From contig NZ_CP130322.1 in assembly GCF_033025475.1 (NCBI RefSeq), forward strand, positions 62,001 to 126,000: a DNA stretch of 64,000 nucleotides, given 5' to 3'. The DNA is from Sphingomonas sp. C3-2 (GTDB lineage: Bacteria > Pseudomonadota > Alphaproteobacteria > Sphingomonadales > Sphingomonadaceae). Every line of letters begins with the position of its first letter. Positions within the stretch are counted from its first letter, which is position 1. The translations under genes and the position numbers were made by a program. The notes under the pieces are model-generated. The model had not been told where the DNA came from and did no database searches. It saw only the letters and a list, made by a program, of their open reading frames with translations. Below, piece after piece: positions 35,186 through 44,250 of this stretch.

Positions 35186-35941
35186 TCAATTGAAATTGGC
35201 TTGGCCGCCGTCAAGCGGAATGATCGTTCCCGTCATGTAGCCGAAGTCGTCGGTGCACAGCGCGGCCACCGCGCGACCAATGTCGCGTTCGCATTCGCCG
35301 ATGCGGCCCATGGGGATGTTCTTGATCACGGCCGCCGCTGCCGCCGGCTCACGTTCGCCGAAATCACGCACACCGGGTGAATCCGCATGCGGCGCGATCA
35401 CCAATACGCGAATGCCATCGCGGCCCCATTCGACGGCGGCAGCCCGGCTGAGCGTTTCGACCGCGCTCTTGGCCGATGCGTAGATGCTGAAGTTCTTGGG
35501 CGTCCAACTCGCGGCCATCGCCGATGTAAAGTTGAAGACGATGCCCTTGCTGTCCTTCAGATGCGGATAACATTGCTTCATGAACCGAAAGCTCGCGAGC
35601 GGCCCCGATCCATAAGTGCGCAGGAAGGTTTCGTCGGACATGGCAATCAACGGCCCGAACGGCGCCTCCTGGGCGTTGTTAACCAATATGTCGAGCCGGC
35701 CGAAATGCTCGACCGTTCTGTTCACGGACTGTTCTATATCGGTTTCGGATAGGATATCGCACTGAATTGCCATGGCTTTTCCGCCAAACGCTTCAATTTC
35801 GGCGCAACAGTCTTCCAATTTCGACAAGGTTCGCCCGATCGCCGCGATTGCGACACCCTCGCGCGCAAGCGCCATGGCGATCCCACGCCCCACGCCTTGC
35901 CCCGCGCCGGTAACCAACGCCACTTTACCCGCCAATCGCAT
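35186..35941 (-). CDS. SDR oxidoreductase
   Basis: A 251-aa classical SDR: TGAGQGVGRGIA cofactor loop, NNAQEAPFG, catalytic Ser in FTSAM and Tyr/Lys in YASAK, C-terminal MTGTIIPLDGGQ. It is 91 bases downstream of the MaoC gene on the same strand and probably ends the operon that starts with the extradiol dioxygenase. A hydroxyacyl-CoA or hydroxysteroid dehydrogenase role is possible; the substrate cannot be read from the sequence. The 115 bases beyond its stop, up to the diguanylate cyclase end, contain only an imperfect GC hairpin. Confidence 0.88.
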   Translation of the reverse strand: MRLAGKVALVTGAGQGVGRGIAMALAREGVAIAAIGRTLSKLEDCCAEIEAFGGKAMAIQCDILSETDIEQSVNRTVEHFGRLDILVNNAQEAPFGPLIAMSDETFLRTYGSGPLASFRFMKQCYPHLKDSKGIVFNFTSAMAASWTPKNFSIYASAKSAVETLSRAAAVEWGRDGIRVLVIAPHADSPGVRDFGEREPAAAAAVIKNIPMGRIGECERDIGRAVAALCTDDFGYMTGTIIPLDGGQANFN

Positions 35942-36032
35942 CCAATCCCTCCTTCATTCTATTGCGCCATCAAACGACGGTTGCCGCGAAAATAAAAGGG
36001 ATGAGTCCGTCGGCCGCAGGCCTGATACGCCC

Positions 36033-36503
36033 TCATTCGGCCAGTTCAGGCGGGTTCCACTGCGCTTCCCTCGCGGACCACGGTGAGGCCCTCTCCTCTC
36101 CCGGAACCGCCAACCAAAGGCGGCAGTTGCTTGCGGACACGCCATCACGCTCGATGGCGAGATCCAGGAGCACCCAGTTCCATCCCCCCATATCCTCCAA
36201 TATGTCCGTCACCCGCCCGGTCAGCGAAAGCACATCGCCCGGGCAAAGCGGCTTGCGCATCCTGAGAGCGGTGCGCCCTACCCGCCCTTCCGGTCCGCTC
36301 CATGCTGTGGCGAACGCGCAGAAGAGCCCCATCTGGCTCGGCGTATTGAGGATGATCCCCGGCAGGTTCATATCCTGAGCCCGCTGATGGTCATGATGCT
36401 GGGGCTGCCAGTCGCGGCTCGCAATCGCGCCGCCGATGATATGCGCGGCAGCCAGCGTAAGATTGCGCGGTGGCAGGGTCATGCCGATGCAAGGGCCGCT
36501 CAC
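36033..36503 (-). CDS. MaoC-like hydratase subunit (C-terminal hot-dog half)
   Basis: A 156-aa single hot-dog domain. GTG 36503 overlaps the previous stop (GTGA). The segment RDWQPQHHDHQRAQ corresponds to the hydratase-2 catalytic loop, with Asp and His available. It pairs with the other hot-dog protein at 36500. Split MaoC heterodimers such as ChsH1/ChsH2 hydrate steroid enoyl-CoAs too bulky for crotonases, and a similar job on a ring-derived enoyl-CoA is likely here. Confidence 0.82.
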   Translation of the reverse strand: MSGPCIGMTLPPRNLTLAAAHIIGGAIASRDWQPQHHDHQRAQDMNLPGIILNTPSQMGLFCAFATAWSGPEGRVGRTALRMRKPLCPGDVLSLTGRVTDILEDMGGWNWVLLDLAIERDGVSASNCRLWLAVPGEERASPWSAREAQWNPPELAE

Positions 36504-37027
36504 CGGGCATCTCCATATCCGAAAAATTTCAGCGTCTCGGTCCCCAGAAGGACGCCGTCTTGGCGGCGATAGTGGACGAGGAGCCTCCAGAATCGCCCCT
36601 CGCCCAAACGGTTTTGCGTCACGGGCCCGATCCCCGCCAGCACCTGTTCGGCACATATGATATCCCCCGGCCGCGCGGGAGCCATGAACATCGTCGACGC
36701 GCCAACGACGACGGCATTGGGATAACCGAGCCGTTCCTTGACCCGAAAGTGCAGCTCAAGCGGTCGTTCGGCCGGTTCATCCGCCGGGGCCCAGCGATTG
36801 GGCCGGGTCCAGGCAGACAACAAGGCTGGCGGCGCCACGCGCCCTCCCGCAATCACCCGGGCCGCGTCATCATCCCAGTATAAGGGGTTTGCATCCTCGA
36901 TGGCGGCGGCAAAGGCCTCGATCGCGCCCGTCTCCACGATTGCCACCGGCTTGCTCACCACCATGACCTTGCCGAACCAGCCGGCAAGATCGTGTGGAAT
37001 GTCATCGGCCACCACGTCCTGCGTCAA
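36500..37027 (-). CDS. MaoC-like hydratase subunit (N-terminal hot-dog half)
   Basis: A 175-aa hot-dog protein like the N-terminal dehydratase half of MaoC enzymes: FAAAIEDANPLYWDD near 40 followed by ALLSAWTRPNRW. Its TTG start (37027) overlaps the acyl-CoA dehydrogenase stop (TTGA), so translation is coupled. It lacks an evident Asp/His catalytic loop and probably supplies the substrate cavity for the partner at 36033. Confidence 0.82.
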   Translation of the reverse strand: MTQDVVADDIPHDLAGWFGKVMVVSKPVAIVETGAIEAFAAAIEDANPLYWDDDAARVIAGGRVAPPALLSAWTRPNRWAPADEPAERPLELHFRVKERLGYPNAVVVGASTMFMAPARPGDIICAEQVLAGIGPVTQNRLGEGRFWRLLVHYRRQDGVLLGTETLKFFGYGDAR

Positions 37028-38211
37028 TTGAGCGGCAATCCAAGGCCGCGGCGGGCGATGATATTCTTCTGCACCTCGGACGATCCGCCCCCGATGGTAT
37101 CGAGGATCGTCGCGCGGTAGCTATGTTCCCACTTGCCATCGTCGGGCGCGCCGTCCGCACCATGCGACAACAGCCCTTGCGGGCCGAGGGCATCCAGCGC
37201 GAAATCAGCAATCCGCTGCCCCAATTGCGTACTGAACAGCTTGTACATTGCCGCCTCGACCGCCGGAACATCACCCTTGCTCGCCGCCACGATCACCCGG
37301 CGTTGCAGCATCTTTGCCGCCTCCACATCGGCTGCGAGCCGGCCGATCTGCTGCGCAATCAATGGATCGTCTACCACGCATCGGCCGCCCCGCTCCGTTC
37401 GCTTCAGCAGATCGAGCAGCACGCGGAACTTGGTGATGATCGGGTTGACCGTGAAGAAGGTGAAGCGTTCGAAATCGAGCGCCTCGCACACATAGGTCCA
37501 GCCCTTGTTGACCTCGCCGACCAGATAGTCGTCGCCAACCTCGACATTGTCGAAGAACACGGCATTGGTCCGGTGATCTCCCATCGTCTTGATTTCCTGG
37601 ATCGTCAGTCCCGGATGATCCATGGGAATAAGGAAAACGCTGATCCCCTTGTGCTTGGGGACATTAGGATCGGTGCGTGCGGCCACCCAATACCAATCGG
37701 CAAAATGCGCCGATGTGGTGAACGTCTTCTGGCCGTCGAGTACCCAGCCACCATCGGCACGCGTTGCCCGCAACTTGAGCGCGGCGAGATCCGATCCGGC
37801 ATTTGGCTCCGAATAGCCAAGCGCGAACTCGACATCGGCGCTCAGGATCTGCGGCAGGAATTCGGCCTTCAGCTTTTCCGAACCATGGCGGATCAGCGTC
37901 TTGCCAATGCACCCTACGCCTTTGCCGATCAGCGGCGCGCCACGGCCCGCGAGCTCTTCATTGAGCAGATATTCATAAATACCGGGTCGCGCGCTGCCGC
38001 CATATACACCGTCCCAGCTCATCCCCAGATAGCCGCGCGCGCCCATCCGCTTGTTGAACGCGCGGCGCGCCGGGCTGTCCGCCAGCATCGAATCCGCCTC
38101 GCGGTCGGGCGCCATGAAATCATGCGCCTCGGCATGCCTTGCCTCCTCGTCCAGAAAGGCCGTAACCTCGGCGACAAACGCCCTTTCCTCTTCGCTCAGC
38201 CGAAAATCCAC
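37024..38211 (-). CDS. Acyl-CoA dehydrogenase (FadE-like, probable catalytic subunit)
   Basis: A 395-aa acyl-CoA dehydrogenase. Segments ALGYSEPNAGSDLAAL and GQKTFTTSAHFADWYWV bind FAD and substrate. The C-terminal loop reads IGGGSSEVQKNII, with no Glu at the short-chain position, while Glu248 in ALDFERF can be the base, as in isovaleryl-type and steroid FadE enzymes. GTG 38211 starts 26 bases after the IOR-like gene. The acyl-CoA dehydrogenase at 53441 seems to lack a base, so the two may form an alpha2beta2 enzyme like the steroid ACADs of actinobacteria. Confidence 0.9.
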   Translation of the reverse strand: MDFRLSEEERAFVAEVTAFLDEEARHAEAHDFMAPDREADSMLADSPARRAFNKRMGARGYLGMSWDGVYGGSARPGIYEYLLNEELAGRGAPLIGKGVGCIGKTLIRHGSEKLKAEFLPQILSADVEFALGYSEPNAGSDLAALKLRATRADGGWVLDGQKTFTTSAHFADWYWVAARTDPNVPKHKGISVFLIPMDHPGLTIQEIKTMGDHRTNAVFFDNVEVGDDYLVGEVNKGWTYVCEALDFERFTFFTVNPIITKFRVLLDLLKRTERGGRCVVDDPLIAQQIGRLAADVEAAKMLQRRVIVAASKGDVPAVEAAMYKLFSTQLGQRIADFALDALGPQGLLSHGADGAPDDGKWEHSYRATILDTIGGGSSEVQKNIIARRGLGLPLN

Positions 38212-38236
38212 GTCAGTCTATCCTTTCCCGATCCCG

Positions 38237-41200
38237 TCACGCCATTTCCGGCACGCGCGCCGCGCTGGCTGGCCCGGCATGATATGCCGCCAGCAGTCCC
38301 TCGCGCTCCGCACGCAGGCGTTCGATATTTTCTTCCTTGATAAGGTCGTAACCGCGCGCGCCATCATAGAGCGCCGCCAATTCCACCGCCCGGTCATAAC
38401 GGTCGCCATCAAGCCCGCTCAGCAGGTCCTGAAGCAGCGCCTCATATTCGCCGATCAGTGCGCGTTCGAGCTTTCGGTGCGCCATATAGCCGAACGGATC
38501 AAGCGCCGTCCCGCGCAGCCTCTTTAGGCGCGCAAGCATCCGGAAGCCGATCATCACCCAGGGGCCAAATTCCATCTTGCGCGGGCGGCCATCGGCATCC
38601 CGCCTCGCCCAAAGGGGCGGCGCAAGATTGAAACGCAGCGAGAAATTACCCTCGAACGCATCGTTGACCGCGTGCATGAAGCTCTCGTCCGAATAGAGGC
38701 GCCCGACCTCATATTCGTCCTTATACGCCATCAGCTTGGAAAGCGTCCGAACAACCGCGCGCGTCAGCGCCTCGTCGCGGCCGAACGCCCGGTCCGCAGC
38801 GCGCACTTGCTCAACTGTTCGCAGGAAACGCGCGGCATAGTCCGCGTTCTGATATGCGGTCAGCCGGGCCACCCGGTCTGCGATCAGATCGTCCAGGCTT
38901 TCCACTGCCGGTTGCGCATCCGCGTCGGCGGACGGCATCCATTCGGCGATCTTTTCCGGATACACGGCCGCGATACGCCCCATGGCAAAGGCGCGGCGGT
39001 TGAGCGCGACGGCGGCGCCGTTCAGCGTGATTGCCTGTTGCAGGCTGTCGAGCGAGAGCGGCAGATAGCCTTTCTGCCAGGCCAGCCCGAGCAGGAACAT
39101 GTTCGCGCCCAGCGCTTCACCCAGCATTTTTATGCCGATGCTGGTCGCGTTCACCCCGGTTGCGCTGTCGGGCCGCGTGTTCGCGTCCACCAGTTGGCGG
39201 AGCGGCGCATCATCGAACTTCAGGTCCGGATTGCTTGCAAAGGTGCTTGTCGGCGCAATGAAGCGGTTGAAAACCGCAGCGCTGCGATCGGCCGAAAGCT
39301 TTGACAAAACTTCCGCCCCGGTGGCGACCACCAGATCGCATCCGACGAGAAGGTCGATCGCGCCTTGCGGAATGCGTGATGCATGCTCGGCACCATCGGG
39401 CGCGGCAAAGCGGACATGGCTGGTGACGGCGCCATTGCGCTGCGCAAGCCCCGAAATATCAAGCACGGTCGCCGGCTTGCCGTCGATATGCGCGGCCATG
39501 CCCAGGATCGCGCCGATGGTGACGACACCATTGCCGCCGATGCCTGCGATCAGAATATTGTAATCCTGCGACGGCGTGGGAAGCACCGGCATCGGTAACG
39601 TCGCGGCCAGCGCGGTATCATCCTGCGCAGCACTTGCAGCCGCCTTGCGCGGCGTTCCGCCAAGCACGGTCACAAAGCTGGGGCACAGCCCCTTCACGCA
39701 CGAGAAATCCTTGTTGCAGACCGACTGGTTGATCCGCCGCTTGCGGCCAAGCGGCGTCTGCACGGGTTCCAGCGCGATGCAGTTGGATTGCACGCCGCAA
39801 TCGCCGCAGCCCTCGCAGACCTCCTGATTGATGAACATCCGCTTGGCAGGATCGGCCACCTTTCCGCGCTTGCGGAGACGGCGGCGCTCGGTAGCGCAGG
39901 CCTGATCATAGACGAGCGCAGAAACGCCCTTCCACTCGCGCAGTTCCTTCTGCACCGCGTCCAGCTCGTCGCGGTGATGGAAGGTGATGCCCTTGGGGAA
40001 ATCCGCAGGGTCGTGGCGCGACGGATCGTCGCTGACGACGGCAATGCGGCGTACCCCTTCGGCATCCAGCTGCGCCGCGACATGCGGGGTGGTGACGCCG
40101 CCATCGAATTGCTCGCCCTCGATCGGCTGCCCCCCGGTCATCCCGACGGCACCGTTCAGCAGGATCTTGTAGGTGATGTTGACATTGGCGGCCACACAGG
40201 CGCGGACAGCCAGCAGGCCCGAATGGAAATAGGTGCCATCCCCCAGATTCTGGAAGATATGCGGCATCTCCACAAAGGGCGCCTGCCCGATCCAGCCCGC
40301 GCCTTCCCCGCCCATATGATAGGAAAACATCGTGTTGCGTTCGGGCAGGAACACCGCAAGCCCGTGGCACCCGATCCCGCTCACCGCCTTGGAGCCCTCG
40401 GGCACCTTGGTCGAGCTGTTGTGCGGGCACCCCGCACAGAAGCTGGGCATGCGCATCAGCGCGCCCTGCCCGGCGGCCGGTCCCGGCCCGGCCTGCACCG
40501 GCGCGCTGAGCGCAGCCAAGCGCCCGGCAACGCCTTCATCCGCCGGCATGCGCTTGCCAACCGCACGCAAAATCACGTCGGGGCTCAGTTCGCCCACCGA
40601 ACTCAAAAGCGGCGCGCCCATATCGTCGCGCTTGCCGGTCAGCACCGGGCGCTCGCCTTCGGGCAGATGATAGAGGATGTGCGCCAGCTGCTCTTCGATG
40701 ACGGGGCGCTTTTCCTCCACCACCATCAGCTCGTCGCAGTCGCGTGCAAAGGCCGTGATATTCTGCGGCTCAAGCGGCCAGACCAGCGCGCATTTGTAGA
40801 CCGCGATGCCCAACGCCTCGGCGCGGGCCTGATCGATACCAAGCCGCCGCAGCGCTTCGAGCACGTCGAGATAGGACTTGCCCGTGCTGACGATGCCGAG
40901 CCGCTTGCGGCCCGCCTTGCCAACGCGAATACCGTCCAGCGCGTTCGCCCGAACAAAGGCCTGTACGGCCAGCAGACGCTGTTCGAACAAACGCTGTTCC
41001 TGAACCACCGGCCACACGCCGGGGCGAATATTCAGGCCGTCTGCCGGTGCCTTGTAATCCTCCGGTGTCCGGATCGTGATCCGCGCCGGATCGACGTCGA
41101 CCGAGGCCGAGGTTTCGATCGTATCGGTCACGCATTTGAACCCGACCCACGCGCCGCTGAAACGCGACATGGCAAAGCCATAAATGCCGTAATCCAGATA

Positions 41201-41728
41201 ATCCTGGATCGTGGCGGGGTGCAGGATCGGCACGCCGAAATGGATGAGGGCATGATCGCTCTGATGCGCCACCGTCGACGAGCGCGCGGCATGATCGTCG
41301 CCGCACAGCACCAGCACGCCGCCATTCTTGGCCGCGCCCGCATAATTACCGTGCTTGATCGGGTCGCCCGAGCGATCGACGCCCGGCCCCTTGCCGTACC
41401 ACATGGCAAAGACGCCGTCATATTTGGCCTTGCCGACGAAATCGATCTGCTGGCTTCCCCATACCGATGTCGCCGCCAGATCCTCGTTCACGCCGGGTTG
41501 GAATTGGACATGCGCATCGCGCAGCTGGTCTGACGCCTGCCACAGCGCAAGGTCATAGATGCCGAGCGGCGAACCACGATAGCCGGAGATGAAGCCGGCC
41601 GTGTTCAGCCCCGCCTCTTCATCGCGGCGCCGCTGCATGATCGGAATGCGTACCAGCGCCTGGGATCCGGTCAGATACACCCGGCCCGTGGTCTGCGTGT
41701 ACTTGTCCTGAAGAGTTACCTTGCTCAT
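38237..41728 (-). CDS. Indolepyruvate:ferredoxin oxidoreductase-like fused 2-oxoacid oxidoreductase
   Basis: A 1163-aa single-chain enzyme combining ThDP-binding and gamma domains. It has the N-terminal ISGYRGSPLGIYD region, SFCAGCPHNSST and GGEGAGWIG of the ThDP part, a ferredoxin-like insert with CEGCGDCGVQSNC and CNKDFSCVKGLCPSF (about 635-685), and IAGIGGNGVVTIG starting the gamma-type domain. It converts a 2-oxo acid plus CoA to an acyl-CoA and CO2. In estradiol degradation a homologous gene (edcC as I recall) acts on the 4,5-seco 2-oxo acid. Its position two genes after the extradiol dioxygenase supports that role. It overlaps the VOC gene by 4 bases. Confidence 0.92.
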   Translation of the reverse strand: MSKVTLQDKYTQTTGRVYLTGSQALVRIPIMQRRRDEEAGLNTAGFISGYRGSPLGIYDLALWQASDQLRDAHVQFQPGVNEDLAATSVWGSQQIDFVGKAKYDGVFAMWYGKGPGVDRSGDPIKHGNYAGAAKNGGVLVLCGDDHAARSSTVAHQSDHALIHFGVPILHPATIQDYLDYGIYGFAMSRFSGAWVGFKCVTDTIETSASVDVDPARITIRTPEDYKAPADGLNIRPGVWPVVQEQRLFEQRLLAVQAFVRANALDGIRVGKAGRKRLGIVSTGKSYLDVLEALRRLGIDQARAEALGIAVYKCALVWPLEPQNITAFARDCDELMVVEEKRPVIEEQLAHILYHLPEGERPVLTGKRDDMGAPLLSSVGELSPDVILRAVGKRMPADEGVAGRLAALSAPVQAGPGPAAGQGALMRMPSFCAGCPHNSSTKVPEGSKAVSGIGCHGLAVFLPERNTMFSYHMGGEGAGWIGQAPFVEMPHIFQNLGDGTYFHSGLLAVRACVAANVNITYKILLNGAVGMTGGQPIEGEQFDGGVTTPHVAAQLDAEGVRRIAVVSDDPSRHDPADFPKGITFHHRDELDAVQKELREWKGVSALVYDQACATERRRLRKRGKVADPAKRMFINQEVCEGCGDCGVQSNCIALEPVQTPLGRKRRINQSVCNKDFSCVKGLCPSFVTVLGGTPRKAAASAAQDDTALAATLPMPVLPTPSQDYNILIAGIGGNGVVTIGAILGMAAHIDGKPATVLDISGLAQRNGAVTSHVRFAAPDGAEHASRIPQGAIDLLVGCDLVVATGAEVLSKLSADRSAAVFNRFIAPTSTFASNPDLKFDDAPLRQLVDANTRPDSATGVNATSIGIKMLGEALGANMFLLGLAWQKGYLPLSLDSLQQAITLNGAAVALNRRAFAMGRIAAVYPEKIAEWMPSADADAQPAVESLDDLIADRVARLTAYQNADYAARFLRTVEQVRAADRAFGRDEALTRAVVRTLSKLMAYKDEYEVGRLYSDESFMHAVNDAFEGNFSLRFNLAPPLWARRDADGRPRKMEFGPWVMIGFRMLARLKRLRGTALDPFGYMAHRKLERALIGEYEALLQDLLSGLDGDRYDRAVELAALYDGARGYDLIKEENIERLRAEREGLLAAYHAGPASAARVPEMA

Positions 41729-42138
41729 TGCGCGGGGTCGATCTGCGTCAGTTCGATGGTGATGCCCTGCCCGTCCGAAATCTGGGCAGAGGTCGTGCCG
41801 GGACGCAACTGCATCGGCGGGAACGGCACCGGATAACCGGCGGTCTCGGCGGCGGACACGATTTCCGCCAGATTACGCACCATCAACGTCATGTAGCGCA
41901 GTCCCGTCTCGGCATCATAGCCGCCGGTATGCGCGGTTCGCTCGGGCGGATTGGCCGGCACCACAATGCGGAACAGCGTCTCACCGCATTTAAGGCGGTG
42001 GATATGGCCGATGCCAGGAAGGTCGACGGCACCCGCCTCCTCAAACCCCAGAATATCCCGATAGAAACGCAGCGCACGGTCCAGGTCGGTGGTGACCATG
42101 CCGATATCGATCTGCGGCTTGCTCAATTCTACTGCCAT
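41725..42138 (-). CDS. VOC-superfamily protein (glyoxalase/dioxygenase fold)
   Basis: A 137-aa VOC protein (IDIGMVTTDLDRALRFYRDIL at the N-terminus is the classic first beta-alpha-beta-beta-beta module). His/Glu metal ligands are plausible (HIHRLKCGE, ITIELTQ). It lies between the extradiol dioxygenase and the IOR-like gene, overlapping the latter by 4 bases. It could isomerise or hydrolyse the ring-cleavage product, or help the dioxygenase. The exact activity is not known. Confidence 0.8.
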   Translation of the reverse strand: MAVELSKPQIDIGMVTTDLDRALRFYRDILGFEEAGAVDLPGIGHIHRLKCGETLFRIVVPANPPERTAHTGGYDAETGLRYMTLMVRNLAEIVSAAETAGYPVPFPPMQLRPGTTSAQISDGQGITIELTQIDPAQ

Positions 42139-42149
42139 TATCGACCCTT

Positions 42150-43094
42150 TCAGCCAGCCTCGGTTTCGTCTGGAACCATGTTTTCAGCGGTCAGCCCCTT
42201 GTGGCCCCACACATCACCCGGCGCGCAGAGGCGCGGTGTCCAGTTCGCGTCGATCCGGACCGCGCCGCAGCCGATCTCAACGTCGAACCCAAAGGGGCTG
42301 CGCATGTAGAAGGAGATGATATTGTCGTTGGAATGCCGACCCAGCGTGCTCGAAATGGGAATGCCTGCGGCCTCCACGCGCTCCATGCACCGGCCGACAT
42401 CATCGATGTCCGCCACTTCCAGCATCAGATGATGGATCCCGTCGAAGGGCCCGACATGCGCCAGGCCGATCGTGTGGTGACGCGGATTGCAGTGATAGAA
42501 ATTGGCCGACAGCCCTTCGTCGAAGACGTAATAGTCCGACAGGCGGAACCCAAGGACGCGGATGTAGAAATCCTGGTTCGCCTTCAGCTGCGAAACAATC
42601 AGGTTCACATGGCCAAGCCCCATGTCTCCCGTCAGGAAATTCATGCCCTGCGGCGACACGAAATCACGGTCGAGGCGCGGCGCATAGAACAGCTCGATCG
42701 CATTGCCCGCCGGGTCCTTGGTAAAGGCGATGGCGGTCACCGCCCGCTCAGCCGCTTCGGCCACCGTCCCAGTGCGCACCTCGATGCCAGCCGCCTCCAG
42801 TTCGGCACAGGCCTGTTCCAGGTCGATCTCGCTGGCGAGTTCGAAGCCCATGTACAAAAGGCCTTCCGACGGACGCGGATGGATCGCCAACCGCCATTGC
42901 CAGGCATCCACCTTCAGATACACCGAACCATCAGCTGCACGGTGCGATGCACTGCATGCCTCACCCGGCACCGAACGCGCCGGCATCAGCCCCAGAATAT
43001 CGGTGGCAAACCCCATCAGCGCCTCGGGTTCGGGCGCACCGATCCCGACATATCCAAGCCCGCATATCCTCACGCCCGCACTCTCCCCTTGCAT
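42150..43094 (-). CDS. Type I extradiol (catechol) dioxygenase, BphC/HsaC family
   Basis: A 314-aa two-domain VOC dioxygenase. Fe(II) ligands are predicted as His162 (GHVNL), His222 (HHLMLE) and Glu273 (FDVEIG). The catalytic His206/207 (CNPRHHTIG), His254 (GRHSNDN) and Tyr263 (FYMRSP) of BphC-type enzymes are also in place, so it should be an active meta-cleaving enzyme for a large catechol. In the estradiol clusters the equivalent (oecC/edcB as I recall) opens 4-hydroxyestrone. It is the first gene of the operon running to 35186, and a TetR-type operator lies 38 bases upstream of its ATG. Confidence 0.93.
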   Translation of the reverse strand: MQGESAGVRICGLGYVGIGAPEPEALMGFATDILGLMPARSVPGEACSASHRAADGSVYLKVDAWQWRLAIHPRPSEGLLYMGFELASEIDLEQACAELEAAGIEVRTGTVAEAAERAVTAIAFTKDPAGNAIELFYAPRLDRDFVSPQGMNFLTGDMGLGHVNLIVSQLKANQDFYIRVLGFRLSDYYVFDEGLSANFYHCNPRHHTIGLAHVGPFDGIHHLMLEVADIDDVGRCMERVEAAGIPISSTLGRHSNDNIISFYMRSPFGFDVEIGCGAVRIDANWTPRLCAPGDVWGHKGLTAENMVPDETEAG

Positions 43095-43131
43095 TACTTT
43101 TCCGATTTGCGTTGCACCGCCTTATAGAAAC

Positions 43132-43146
43132 GATACTATCGGTACC
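43132..43146. promoter_or_regulatory. Candidate TetR operator of dioxygenase operon/tetR
   Basis: GATACTATCGGTACC matches the 15-bp motif RRTAMYATCSKTACY found at three other promoter positions of the window. It lies between the divergent dioxygenase and TetR genes, 38 bases from one start and 104 from the other. Confidence 0.72.
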
Positions 43147-43249
43147 ATAATGTGCGGTCAACGCTCTTTTGGGGTTTTGTCCGGCAAGTTTTTGACTTGT
43201 GCGTGGCCGCCACGTTATGCGCGCGCTCAAAGAGAGAGATGCACGATCG

Positions 43250-43858
43250 ATGACCAACCCGTCGGAACAACCGGATCACAGCAAGGAACAGGCGCCAAAG
43301 CTGGGCCGGCCGCGCAGCGCCCGTTCGGAAAATGCAATCCTGACCGCTGCAATGGAGATATTGGTCGAGCGTGGATATCGCGGCTTCACGATGGACGAGG
43401 TCGTGACCCGTGCCTCGGTCAGCAAAGCCACCATCTATCGCCGCTGGCCGTCAAAGGAACTGCTGGCCGTCGCCGCGGTTGACCGGCTTCCCGAGCTCAC
43501 GCCGGTCGACAAGGGATCGGTCGAGGAAGATCTGTTCGCCATCGTCACCGAATTCGGCGATTTCGTTCAGAATACCGCGCTTGGCACGGTGTGGCCCACG
43601 CTCGTCGGCGAACGCAGCCGCAGCCCGGAACTCCGGGCCGCGCTCGACGCCAGCACCGATCGCCGCCGCACCCCGACCAAGATTGTCCTGCAGCGCGCCG
43701 TCGAACGCGGTGAACTCCCGGCCGATCTCGACATGGAACTGGCGGTTGATCTCGTCATGGGCCCGATAATGCTGCGCCTCATGTTCGAAAATGCCGACAT
43801 CAGCCCAAGCGAATTCCGCAAGATCATCCAGGTCGCCCTCAAGGGCCTGGGCCGCTGA
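43250..43858 (+). CDS. TetR-family regulator, proposed master of the 35-60 kb regulon
   Basis: A 202-aa TetR protein. HTH: AILTAAMEILVERGYRGFTM, then RASVSKATIYRRWPSKELL, and a C-terminal TetR_C domain (AcrR/'YRRWP' class). I start at ATG 43250 because upstream starts have no ribosome-binding site; AGAGAGA lies 12 bases before. It is divergent from the dioxygenase operon, with an operator-like site between them. The same site appears before the P450 operon and the TonB receptor, so it probably represses all three and itself until a pathway metabolite binds. Confidence 0.88.
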   Translation: MTNPSEQPDHSKEQAPKLGRPRSARSENAILTAAMEILVERGYRGFTMDEVVTRASVSKATIYRRWPSKELLAVAAVDRLPELTPVDKGSVEEDLFAIVTEFGDFVQNTALGTVWPTLVGERSRSPELRAALDASTDRRRTPTKIVLQRAVERGELPADLDMELAVDLVMGPIMLRLMFENADISPSEFRKIIQVALKGLGR

Positions 43859-43866
43859 TCCGCTTG

Positions 43867-44250
43867 TCAGATAACCGGCCGACCATCCTGCCGCCGGGGC
43901 GCGAATACATCCCAATGCTCCACGATCTTGCCGCCTTGCAGGCGAAATAGGTCGACGACATCATATGCGGCGCCGCCGGCAACATCGCCGCCGCTGATAT
44001 AAACGGCAGCATGCTCGCCATCGACAAGAACGCGGCGCACCTCCACCTTCACATCCCCCATCCGGGCAAACATGGCTTCGAGGGCCAGGATCGCGCTTTC
44101 CCTGCCATTCGCAATGCCCGAGCTATGCTGCACATAATCTTCGTGAACATGCTTTTCGAAGGCTGTGCGAATGGCGCGCTGCCCCAGAAAAATGTCGACG
44201 AAATCGGCCAAGATCGCCCGGTTCTCATTCGTCTGGCTGCTATCAGGCAT
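43867..44250 (-). CDS. SnoaL-like/NTF2-fold protein
   Basis: A 127-aa cone-fold protein (SnoaL/ketosteroid-isomerase-like superfamily): ILADFVDIFLGQRAIRTAFE, HEDYVQHSSGIANG and KIVEHWDVFAPR are the usual segments. ATG 44250 follows GAGGGGGTG and overlaps the SDR stop by 8 bases. Members with a His/Asp pair act as isomerases or cyclases, others have no known activity. It is the last gene of the 12-gene P450 operon, tail-to-tail with tetR. Confidence 0.82.
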   Translation of the reverse strand: MPDSSQTNENRAILADFVDIFLGQRAIRTAFEKHVHEDYVQHSSGIANGRESAILALEAMFARMGDVKVEVRRVLVDGEHAAVYISGGDVAGGAAYDVVDLFRLQGGKIVEHWDVFAPRRQDGRPVI

